64,000 bases of DNA from Serinus canaria (Eukaryota > Chordata > Aves > Passeriformes > Fringillidae): the NCBI RefSeq assembly GCF_022539315.1, contig NC_066313.1:35253059-35317058 (forward strand). Reading direction: 5' to 3'. This document shows positions 25,791-37,300 of the stretch, piece after piece (position 1 is the first letter of the stretch; every line of letters starts with the position of its first letter). Position numbers and translations under genes: made by a program. The notes beneath the pieces are model-generated. The model searched no databases. It had not been told where the DNA came from and saw only the letters and a program-made list of their open reading frames with translations.

Positions 25791-27010
25791 AACACAGAAT
25801 TACAGAAAGGTGCTTTTGGGAAAGGACCCCCCTGAGACCATCTGGTCCAAAGCCTTGCTAAAAGCTGGGTCAGAAGAGAGCAGGCTGGTAAAGGCCACGT
25901 CCACCTGGGTTTTGAATACCTCAAGGAGGGAGACCTGAAACATCTCCAGGCAATCTGTATAAGCTTACAGTAATGAAGAAATAATTAAAAATCATATTTT
26001 TCAAGTGGAATTCTTAAATTTCAGTTTGTGCCCACTGATCACCACTGAGAAGTCTGGCTCCATCTTCTATATTCCCCACCATCAGGTACATCAAGTGTGA
26101 CTACTTTTGCCACTTTTACTTGCCTTCCTGTACATCAGGATGCTCCATTCTTGGGTTTGGAGGGAGTGATCCTTGAAAATGAAGCAACTCCCTTTTACTT
26201 ATATCTTCAGGACCATGAAAAAGGGAGGAGGACCTAGAAAAGGCCAAAAGCTACACCCCTCAAGTTCATGGCTGAGATCCTGCTTTTTAACCTCCTCCTG
26301 CTTATTACTCTCAGAATTCTGAACTTCACCATTAAAAACATCACTGCATCCAAAACTGTATCCAGCTTTGACATACCAGAACCATTCTTCCTTGCTTATA
26401 AGTATCAGATCATCAGGCCATCTTTCATCCCAGGCTAATAATTCACTTGCACCAGGAAGCTGTCAATCATGCACTCCAGAAACATTCTGCATTGCTTGTC
26501 CTGTTAGGTTGTCCCTCCAGAGGATTCTGAGTTAATTGTATTCCACCATAAGGACCAGGGCCTGTGAAAATCAGGTTTCTCCACTTTGTCTGAAGAAGGC
26601 CTCATCTATCTCTACCTGATCAGGTGGCCTGAAGAAAATACCAACAAGTGTTGTTCTTGTTGATTTGTGCTGTAATCCTGACCCATAAACTCTTGACTGG
26701 CTCCTCTCCTGTGCACAGACAGCTCCATGTGTCCTTCTGCTCTCAAACCAAGGACAAATCCCTCTCCTTGTCTTCATATTCATTCTGTCCTTCCAAAGAG
26801 CTACATCCATCCTTCACAGGACTGCAGCTGTGTGAGCTACCCCACCAGGACTCTGTCAACCCACTGAGTGAGATGACAGCCCTAAAACTGTGCATAGACC
26901 TCCTGGTTTTCCCTATGGTGCATGGATTATTGTATGAGCACTTCAGAGAGGTATCCACTCATGCTGTCCTTTTCCCAGAAGCCTCCAGAAGGTATCTAGA
27001 TCTTATCCCA
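25791..27010 (-). mobile_element. CR1 LINE fossil, antisense, RT core deleted
   Basis: From low to high coordinates the minus strand runs from the CR1 3' end towards 5'. At 25791-26100 is the 3' end (agaattacagaaagg..., TTTCAGTTTGTGCCCA, CACTGAGAAGTCTGGCTCCA). From about 26112 the sequence jumps to the part of ORF2 just after the endonuclease. The endonuclease region itself occupies about 26430-27000: minus-strand frames show FFRPPDQ with VEIDEAFFRQ (26571-26810) and LTESWWGSSHS (26743-26958), both characteristic of the CR1 AP-like endonuclease. The reverse-transcriptase core normally between these parts is missing. The GDFN-type catalytic box near 26535-26546 reads VEYN followed by a stop, so the copy is dead. 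Two adjacent copies in the same orientation are the alternative to one deleted copy. Confidence 0.87.
26430..26960 (-). pseudogene. CR1 ORF2 endonuclease domain remnant
   Basis: This is the coding remnant inside the CR1 copy. CR1 ORF2 carries an apurinic-type endonuclease that nicks target DNA for target-primed reverse transcription. Visible pieces are the SLKCSYNN start of the domain, the ESWW motif with its Glu still present, and the RPPDQ block. The catalytic-site GDFN motif has become VEYN and is followed at once by an in-frame stop. The pieces fall in different frames, showing frameshifts as well as stops. Confidence 0.82.
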
Positions 27011-30000
27011 TAATCCTTTCCTGTAGAATTTTTTTTCTTTGTGTAAGAACTCTTGGGGTTCCTGTTTGTATTTTTTTCAGTGTCTTATCTGTCCAAATCA
27101 TCTGTCCCCTTTGCTTGCCAACCCAATTTCCCACTTCTTCACTTGATTGTGTGTTGTCTTCCCCATCCCCTGTCATTCCTAGATGCCTTAAGGTTTTGAT
27201 AACTATATGCAAGGTAATTTATTTAATCAGTAAGCTCTTTAATAAATATTATCTCTCAATCAATGAGTAATTGAGGTCCAACAATGTACACATACTCTTG
27301 AATTTCATAAGTGCCAAATTCAGCCAACTCAATCTAAAAATAAGAACCATTTCTTATCCTTATTATTCCTTAATGTATTTTTCTCCATTCAGTGTTTAAA
27401 TATTTTATGTTTCATTTTGTGAAGTCACCTTTCTATTGGGTGTCTACAAAACCACGAGAGACAATGAATGTAATTCAAAAAAGTGTGTGACACAGTTTTG
27501 GAAATGCTGCTTAACTCATTCAGAGTTTTTGTTATGAATAAGTTCTTGTCCATTTTTCTTGTTGTGAAGACACACACCCAAACCAAAATCACACATGCAG
27601 TGAACCCTTCCTATATGCAGCTTTCTGCATGTGGACAGATGAGGGAATAAGCTGAAAGCAATGAGAGATGATTGCAATACTCCAGTGTCCTGGACCAGTA
27701 GCATTCTGCTAAGACTCAGGTTATTTGCTCTGAGCTTTAAAAATGAGGAGGAAGCTTTTCATGTGGCCTTGAAAGCTCTTCTGGGTTAGCTATAAATTAG
27801 TTCTTGCAGTGTCTCTTGCAGCTGACTGCCCAAAAAAGGCTCTTTATATATGTATATATTTATATAAAATACAGTGAAGAGTTATTGTCACAGCAGAGAG
27901 TCTGCTGTTAGTAAATATGATCACTATGCACTAGAATCAAATTCTAGTTCTCAGCAAATGAAGAATTTCTTTTTTTTTTTTTTTTACTATGAGGGATTAC
28001 AAATATGAATCAATACTCCTTAAGAATTTCTAACAGATCTATCTGTACCTAGGGGACCTATCCTGAAAACATTTTATCAAAAGACTGGATAGGGCTCTCA
28101 TGCAGGCACAAGTACTCATGTGCTTGGATTTCAGCTTGGATATTTCATCGGAATGTTTTGGTTTTTCAAGGTTATTATTAATCTTAAAAAAAAAAGGAAA
28201 ATATTAATCAAATCTGAAAAATTTAATATTTTAGAGACTTCAGAGGTCATAAAAAGATCCACACAAACAGTTCTTTGCACTGTATGTTCTTGCATTTGTC
28301 AGCTATTGTCAAAATCCTGAAATATTAATATGTTTATGTTCTATTAATTGTCATCCTTTAATTATTTATAGAAATCTATCAATTCAACTTACTGATAGAA
28401 AGGACGAAAAGATCTTACTTGTGCTGTCCTTTTAGCCAAGTCAAACAGATAAGTAAAAGTGCCAAGGGCAGAATAGAAAGGAGTTATTTCTCATCAAGTC
28501 AGATGCTGAATGAAAGATGAAAGGAGTACAAGAAAAGGGAGAATCAGGCCACAGTAGAGAGAACCAGGCCATGGGATGGCTTCCTCTCACACAAGTATTT
28601 GGTGGCAGAAACCTAACTTGGAAACAGCTTTTGTTCCCCAGATGGTGGCTCAGGACTATTGCATTCTTGGTTTCAGTGTCAACAATTGCAATGTGCATGG
28701 GAAGCTCAAACCAAGATAGGAGAGTGGGAAGAAGTTTAACATGTTCAGAACCATTACACTGATCATTCTTATTCATACAGAATACCCAGAACTAACCCCA
28801 CCTGGTTCTGCATTTGCCAGGTTGTACCAAGAAGGACAGCCATTCAAAAATTACCCTAAATTACATTATTTTCTTTAGACTCCTTCTCCTCCTTCTCCCA
28901 ACTTGCTTTCACTATAGCAAAGACTTTGCTGCCAGAAATCAAGTAAGGATCAATGGCATAAAAAGAAAAATGGCACAAAAGGAATCCAGTGACAGGTATA
29001 GAATCATTGTCCCCATGGTGATACCTTCACATCTTTCAGCAGTTTAGGAATTCACTGAGCTGAAGATTGCACTTGAGCCAACATTATTGCTTTAAAAGTA
29101 GCAATCATTTTTTTATTGCTTTAATCATTCATACATTAAAACCCCATGGACTAAGTCAAGAGATGGTATAAATGATTGCCTTTTGTGGGGATGCAGCAAC
29201 CACAAGGAAGTGCACCTCAGTCCCCAGCAGAAAAGAAATACTTCAGGTTAATATTGATCTGAAGCCTTTTAGTGATGGAAAAAAACCCCAGTGTTTTGCT
29301 AGCTCACAAATATTACAGGATATAACGCGATGTTTAATAGCATATAAAACAATAGCAGGATACAACACATCATTACAGACAAAATATTTGTAACTGTACG
29401 TGAAAGTGCTCAAATCCCATTCCTCCCACTATACACTCTGTTCCAGTCATCATCATAAAGATATTGACTGCATTTTTTATAAGTGCATTAGTGTTTGCTC
29501 AATAATCTAGACCACATTTCCTTGCTAACACTGTGGGCTGGAGAAAAGTCTACAGAAGTCCCACACTGCCTTTATCAGGCCACATCAAACTGCTGAGAGA
29601 CCAATTTACAAGATTTATCAACTCAAAAATGTATGCAATAAGTAAATTTCTACAGATTATTTTCAATAAGCATTGTGTTAACAACATTTTTTTTTCTTGA
29701 AAATAGTTCATGCCAATGTGATTCTAGATTGCGGGGTACTGACACCACCAATGTTAAAGAACATGTTTTTAGCTTTTCTGCCCTGCTACCATGAATGGGG
29801 AGAATAATTTTCAGATAATCTTGTTGTTACACTTCAAATCCTTTCTTAATCCCTCAAAAGTTTTAGCACTAAAGGTATTGTGCTGTGTGCTACTAGTACT
29901 GCAAGATTTGAAATGAACAAATCTTTGTATTTCAAATGTATCTGACCAGATCCTGCTAAAAAGGTCATTATAGAGAGTTGGATCAATATGGCACCATCCT

Positions 30001-30067
30001 CCTTAGGACAATTGGCTCATAACTATCTCTCTGTTCAGTATCTCCAAATCTATCAGTCATCTGTTGT
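27011..30067. other. Unique sequence with 16-T run
   Basis: No gene or repeat family recognised. A 16-T homopolymer lies at 27970-27985. A TATATATG/TATATATTT tract lies near 27846-27866. Confidence 0.45.
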
Positions 30068-30469
30068 GATGATCAGAGGGCTGGAGCATCTGTGAAGACT
30101 GAAGAAAGTTGGGGTTGTTCAGCCTGGAGAAGAGAAGATGCTGTAGAGATTTTATAGCACCTTCCAGAAAAGAAAAGGCTCTAGAGAGACCTGACACCAC
30201 TTTCCAGCACCTAAAGGGGGCTGCAAGAAGGCTGGAAAGGGACCTTGACAAGGACGTGTAGTGAGAGGACAAGGGATAACATCTTTAAACTAAAAGAAGG
30301 GAGATTTAAATTAGCTATAAGGAAGAAATTCTTTATTCAGAGAGTAGTTAGGCATTGAACAGGATTCCAGAAGTTGTGCCTGCCCCATTCCTGGAAACGT
30401 TCAAGGACACATTGGAGGTGGTTTGAGCAACCTGGTTTAGTGGAAGGTGTCTCTGCCCATGGCAGGGGA
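30068..30469 (+). mobile_element. CR1 LINE fragment, sense, tail missing
   Basis: The match begins at GATGATCAGAGGGCTGGAGC and passes through TTGGGGTTGTTCAGCCTGGA, GTAGTGAGAGGACAAGGG and GAGATTTAAATTAGCTATAAG to GGTGTCTCTGCCCATGGCAG at about 30449-30468. This is the C-terminal ORF2 coding part and 3' end of a CR1 copy. The last 40-50 bases and the ATTCTATG tail are absent: sequence after GCAGGGG is unrelated. A GGATCC...GGATCC pair flanks the point of loss, which suggests a later rearrangement instead of a normal CR1 3' end. Confidence 0.9.
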
Positions 30470-33400
30470 TCCATAAAACAATGGATCCCTCCCATTGCAT
30501 GCTGCTGTGTTTCTATTTGGTTTAGAAAAGGGAGTGGAAAACTCAAATTTTTTAGCTACATTTGCTGGATTTATGAGAAATAATTCGGATCTTTAGAGCT
30601 TTACTTTTGAAAGCACTCATATTTGATGAGATAACCACTTGTAATGAAATTTTTCAATAAAAGAGAGGATTTAGAGCAAAAGGCCAGAACAAAAGTTGCC
30701 AGCTATATGAGTCATCAGTAGGTCAGCTCCAAACATGATTTTTTTTTCAGTTTGGTTTGGCAAAATATGTTCTTTCCTTTAAGCAGATGGGCTTTGTATG
30801 CTAATTCAAACATTCCCTCAAAAAGACAGCATTTCAAATTATTTACTTAAACAATTATAGAGGCATAGCTATACAGACTGTTTGATACATAATTCAAATA
30901 AAGATGTATCTTTGTATCATTTCAGACTTTTCTTAACGGAGTGTACTGTTGGTGAGCTTTTTATCTAACATTTCTGGATCAGTAATTTGTTAAAATAAAT
31001 AGATTATTCCTAGGAAAAAATACAGTTGTCTGGGTTTTGCTGTTTTTACTTTTTTTCAATAAGAACAATTTTTTTTGATTGAACTTGACAACAAGAACTG
31101 CAAAGCTGTTTTAGGGTCAAGACTCAGGTTCTTTTGTCCTCAAGTTCTAGCAGACTCTTGACTTTTTCTTTTCCAGAGGCATGAGATAATAGCTCCCCTA
31201 GGGCTTTGGCTATCTCCTAGAACAAAGGAGCAGAACTGTTTTTTAATGATATTTATCTGTGCATACTGCCTGTATTGATTTTTTTTTCCCAAGAAAATGT
31301 GGAATGAGACTTTCAAGTAAAGCTACACTTCTTCTTCAGAGTTCCTGATCCAGCTGGGAGTTTTATTGAAAACTACCCCATGTGAGAATACCGACACTGT
31401 AAGGATTAATTAAGGGTTCTAAAACAATTTAAAGTATTATTAAATGGAGAGAAAATTATTGCGGGAGAAAAAGGAAAAAGTATCTTCATAGGGCTTCTAG
31501 TTATCAACCTGCAGAAGCTCTTCTTTGTTCTGTGAAATCATACATGTATTTAGAACATTTGCTCAAGTTGCCAATGCAAATCACACAGTCCCACATTCTC
31601 AGGAAATCCCTCTTGCAACCCTTTCCCTGTTTCTTTTTTCTTTTCTCAATACGACGTATGGATGTATTATAGACTACGTTCTTCGGGAACACAAACATGG
31701 AGCCTGACATCTTCCATGGTCATTTTGTATTGATAAACTTTGTTGCTTTTTGACTTTGTTGCTCTTCATCACACTGAGTTTAATACTAAAAATTTTTTGA
31801 CAATTATTTTCACTTTTAAAAATTTCACTTTTAAAATTATTTTCAATTTTTTCTTAACTACTCATATGTTTTGAGTTTTTTTTTTCCAGACTGCTAGTCT
31901 CATGGTTTTCTTCAGTTATTATTACAGAGGTACTTCAGCAGAGAGTTCAGTTGTAACATTAACTTCTTTTTTTTGGGTTTCAATTTTGTACTAGTTAATC
32001 AGTATTTCATTCAGCTGCACTTCCTCCACCATCACACTCTCAGTGTCCAGATTCAGGCTCACAACCCTGACTGTGAATGCTTTCAAATCTCTGAAGAAGA
32101 TGTTTACTGTGTTTGAAAAATCTCTATCCTGAAAGAAACTTCGGAGGGATTCAATTACTTGATGGTTTGATTGGTTTTTAACCCTAAGGTTTCTTATTCA
32201 CAACTGGTATTTTTAAGAGTCTTGTTTTAAAATGTGTTAAGTGATACCCACCAATTAGAGTTTGGGCTCCAAGTCCTTATTTATCAATCCTTTATTCTCT
32301 TCTCTTCAAGTTAATATTTGCCTTTATTCTAGTTAGCAACCTTGTATTCTGTTTACTGTCCAGCTAAAATTCTCTACAGTGGGTCACTAACAGCAAATTC
32401 TTACTGAAAGTGAGAGTACGTTACCTTTTGTCTTAAAAAATCTATGAATTTATCTCATATATATATCAAAGTAGATGACAGATTAACAGGTTTTAGATTT
32501 TTAAAAAGTCAGAATATACAAACAGGTTTTCTGCTTCTCTAGAAAAATCCCTTATATTTACATCCAAATTTGTCTCAGACAAATGTGAAACAAGGATTTA
32601 GGCCTCAGAAGTATGATGTTCTGGCAATTTTTATGACAACTGGTAATATGGATATACAGGGAAATCTAGGGTAAAGTCCCATGTTACTGGATCAGCTTGC
32701 CCCAAAGGTGTCTGCTCTGTCCATGGTAACACAAATGCTGAAGCTCATGTTCTAGCAAACCTAACTGTACCATGTTTGGGGCCATGACTGTGCTGAAAAC
32801 CTTCATCACAAAGAGATACTTGAGTCTTTCTATGCCTGACTTGTCCTCCACCCAGCTGCTTCTCAGACTTTCCAAACACTGTATTTGTCTTCATTTGCCT
32901 TTGGAAATCAAGGCCCTTATTTTCGGCACAATTTCTTAGATGAATTTAAAATCTCACCACTAACATTGAAGCATGAACCTGATGTTTAATTCCATCATTA
33001 TTGATTGTAAATAACATTATCTTTCACATTTTGCTATGTATTCCCATAGCAATCTCCCTAGTTAAAAAATGCCTTTAATAATGTGATCTCATGTGCTTGT
33101 GAAAGGCTCTTCCATGTGTAAGCAACCGTTTTTATGTATGTGGAAACAAAAGTATCTGATTTTCTTTTATATTGACAAAAATACTTCCCTCGGCCATTCT
33201 TTAGACAGTCTGGGAACTGCACTCAAATAATGTTCATTTATTCACCTCTTCTCCTTTAAATTTTCTGTGTCCTTGCTCCTTTTGAAGGACTGGAAGTAGA
33301 ATTCACATTCTCTGATGGAAATCCAAATGTCGCGTATTATTCAACAGTTGGTTATTGCTTTAAAATAACATTACAAAAAGTTTAGAGAAAGCAGAAAAAG

Positions 33401-34104
33401 AAAGAACAAAAAATCCCCTCATGATCCAATTTAATCTGCAAGTGACATTTAAATAGGAAAAAAGTGAAGATATGATTTGATCAAGATTCAGAGATGATTT
33501 ATTACTTCTCTTGTGATAAAAGCCAGAGGCTTTCAGCAAGTATGAATACTCCATTGTGCTGGATGCTTTACATAGCATACTAAATTTCAGGCCCCTTCAC
33601 TGTCCTATATTGAGAATTTTTTAGAAGATAATGTAAGGATCATCCAGATTCTTACTCCCTCTGCCAGCAACAAGTATCTTGAAACAGTACTGCCTACTTC
33701 AATTTTAAGACTCCTCTTATTAACAAAGAACTGACATCTAATAAAACAAAAGACAAAGGGTAGATACTGACAGAGGAAAGAATGAGAATAAATGAAAGAA
33801 TAATATAGGAATCTCAGAACACAAGGCACTGGCGTTATTTTAGCTCACTTCAGATAATTTAGACGCACAATTTTGAACTTGAAAGCTACATCTTTTTTCA
33901 CAGTCAATGACAAGAAATCAGCATACCTAGACTGAGTCATATAAGTAATTTCAATAATTTCAACTCTAGTGTGATGTGTATTACTCCATACAAGTGTCCA
34001 TATTTTTTCATAAAGCACACCTAAAATGACTAGCTGAGATTAGGAGTATGTCCCAAGTAATCATTATGCATGATGCTTTCTTGGAGATGACTGAAAACGT
34101 GCCT
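30470..34104. other. Unique AT-rich sequence
   Basis: Nothing recognisable. A short repetition of 'ttttcacttttaaaa' lies around 31808-31850. Confidence 0.45.
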
Positions 34105-34322
34105 GCTGATGGAAAGTAGTGAATTAATTCCTTATTTTCACTTTGCTTGCGTGTGCAGCTGTTGCCTTTCTTTTTAAACTGTTGAATGAAAACTCACAAG
34201 TTTTTTACACATTTTTACATTTTTACATTTTCAATTATATCCTACATCCTGCTGAGGACAGAGAAGGTGGTGAGCAAGTGGCTGTGTGGGGCCGAGCTAC
34301 CTACTAGGGCTAAACTACAACG
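34105..34322 (+). mobile_element. Partial ERVL-type LTR, sense, 3' half
   Basis: The end GAGCAAGTGGCTGTGTGGGG...CTAAACTACAACG (34272-34322) is a diverged form of the same terminus seen, in the opposite orientation, at 15939. Upstream, GTGAATTAATTCCTTATTTTC and TTTTTAAACTGTTGAATG fit the R/U5 part of avian LTRs of this kind. The U3 promoter part was not recognised, so the element is truncated or too decayed. The related motif order in the minus-strand copies at 15939 and 57503 supports the call. Confidence 0.55.
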
Positions 34323-37300
34323 TAATACACACAATTTAAATAATGAAGCAATTATTTATTGGCTAATACAGTAGCAATGGCTAAAATCTAAGGAGAGCCT
34401 TGCCTAAGCTTTGGTTCACCATCCTAGAAAGTTACCAGAACACTCTTTGATGGCCAGGCAGGTGAGAATCAGGAGAAAGGGTAGCCTCCAGTTCTCAATG
34501 AGTTGTATTTTCCCATGTTTCTGAGTTTCCATCTTCCACCAACTTTGTCAGCTCTCTGTGTTTTGCTTTGGGATCTCATATTTTGTAATGATTTCTGTCT
34601 TGAATTCTGCAGTCTTCATCTCAACAACAACTTCTGTCTCTAATTTATCTTTGTTAGCTTCCATGGGTCAGCTCTAGAGCCTTTCTCACAATTCCTTTTC
34701 ACAGCTTAGCTATTTCTTCTGAAGTCCGAGCCAAAGTTGCACAGCTGGACAACATCAGATCCCAGCCTTGGATCATTAGACCATAGAAACAAAGCCATAG
34801 AAAGAAGTAAAAGGTTACAGAGGATTTAAAGACTGAAGAATATAGAGCATTTCTACAAGAAAATTGAAGGGGAAAATTTGCGGGGGCTATGTAGATGTAC
34901 ATGCGGTGTTTCTCCTCTCTGAACATAAATTTGGTGACAGTGAGAATTAGAAATTTGGGAAATGTAATTTTTTGAGGATAAGGAGTAGTGTTTTACATAG
35001 TCTGAGATTGGAGAAAAATCATCTGATGCTGCCTTCTACAATTGTAAGAGATAATAAGAGAAAAGAAGAAAAGATACAGGAAGAGATTTGAGAATTATGA
35101 GCAAAAGGAGATTTTGTTTTCTATGACAGTGAAAAGGATATGACAGAAAAAAAAGTATAAAACAACATATGATCTGGGTAGAATATGACCTTTGCTTCAA
35201 TGCAGTGAAAGTAAGAAGGGTCAATGAAAAGCCTGTTGCAGTGGTGGAAAAGCAAATGCATATACATGAGAGTCTTTGCCTACAAACAAAGTATAAGTCT
35301 TATAGGTGATATGGAAAAAGGTCATCAGCATTGAGAGAGAGGCCTTTCCAAAAAGAAGGCCACATACTGGAGTCATTGGCAGTGGAAATTATATTTTAAG
35401 AGTGTGTGTACAACTGACTAAGAGCAAATAAAAGACAAATTCAGTAAGGTAAAAAAAATTCAGATACTTGTACTGATTTTACACCAGGAGAGAACATTTG
35501 TACAGAGATACTGTAATTGCAGCCTGAAAACAAGGACTTTTCCTTAGGAATCACTGAAATAATAATATTGATGAGTGATAAGAGTTGTATTTTGCCCTTA
35601 CAGAAAAATGTTTATGAACCTGCCTAACCTCAAATATGTTCTTATACATCCCTTGGCACTATAGTTAGCAACCTGCAGCAACTTGTCTTGTGATCCAGAT
35701 CCAGATCTGGGAAGATAGTAGCAGGAATAAGCAAAAAATTGTAGAAGAAATCAACAAAATCAGGGCTTCCAACCCAGGAAAACTTTAATATCCTCTATCC
35801 ATTCTCCAGGTAATAATTCGGCATCATACTTCCTTACTGCCTGATTAGTATTCTTTTGTCATGCTTTATGAGAAAGACTAATGTAATTATAGTTTAGCTG
35901 CATTAGTTAAAAAATAAAAAAGGAAAATGATAAGATTCAATTAAAAATTATGCTAATTTGATCAGATAGAAAATTGCTTATATAGCGTACAAACTTATTA
36001 CTAAGATATATTGGCTGTCTGTAGGAAAAGTTTCATAGTGCTTATGAGTATTTATTTTGCAGTAGTTCATTCCACAGCAAGAAAAAGTCAAGGGAAAATA
36101 TTTCTCTTGTAAGAGATAAAAACTGTCTCAATTTATTATCAAGTTCAATTGAACCAGTTCTAAGAACCTGGACTGGCAGTTTGGGTATGTTAACCTGCCA
36201 CGATACAGAGATACTGGAGCTCATTATGGACAAGCTGGTTTTCCTTTTAAGAGTAGGTAATACAACATCCATGGGACAAGCCTTATTTCTTGACAGCTCT
36301 GATGAGTCCATGCTGAGCACAGAGCTAATTTGGCTCTACTACATCTCTTTCGTTAGGTCTTGGAAGATTTAGAAGCTTTTCCTTGAAGCAGGTTCAGGCA
36401 CCACACTTGTTTGCTGTGCTTGGGAGAGTATGTATATTCTTTAGGTGTGTCACAGTTTTAAGGTTGTTTTTCCTGTTTATAGGTGAATTCATGCAGACCT
36501 ACCAATAACCCTGGACTGTGATCTTGATCATTCAGCCTTACATAAAGACGTGGTAGCAATTTCTAAAACAACTGCATACTCAGAAACACACACAATATAG
36601 ACACCTTGAATAACACTAAGGTACTTATGGCTAATAGGAAGCAAGATAGCATGAAAGGGTATTAGATTATGTTCTTTATCTACTCAGTGTTCTATAACTC
36701 ACACTTTACATAAAATTATTTTTAAATATGCTTTTGTAGAAACTTTAGTTCCATTGATCCATAGCTCATACCTGGGTGTCAGCATGCCTTATATATTTAA
36801 TCTAGGATGTATTGTAGCCTGCAAAAGAAATAGAAAAGTATGAATCAAGCAAAACATAGTCTATCAAAAATCAAAATTTAACATTTCCTACTCTAAGCTA
36901 CTTCCTAGTATTTCTGGGAGATGAAAAACAAGGAATTCTCCATGCAAGAGTCTGTAGTTTCTTCTCTCAATTGGAAAACTCAAATAAAGGCTTGCCACAG
37001 CAATGTCATACTATCAAGTGAAAGTACAGAGGATGGACTAGCAATATCTTGTGTGAATTTTGACTTACACAATACACTTAAGTATTATTACCAAAAAAAT
37101 AAAACCATGCAGACTTACAAACCAATCAATGCAAGCCACCTGCAAGCAAAACCTGACCTTATCTCTGTCAGCAAATCAGGAGAGTATGGACTGGATTAAG
37201 TGGCACTTGAATCCATTCCCAAAGACCTGGAAGTCCAAGGGCTGTAGCACTCCTCCTGTGACAGTGAGATCTTGCTTTAAAGACCATCTGTGAATCAGAA

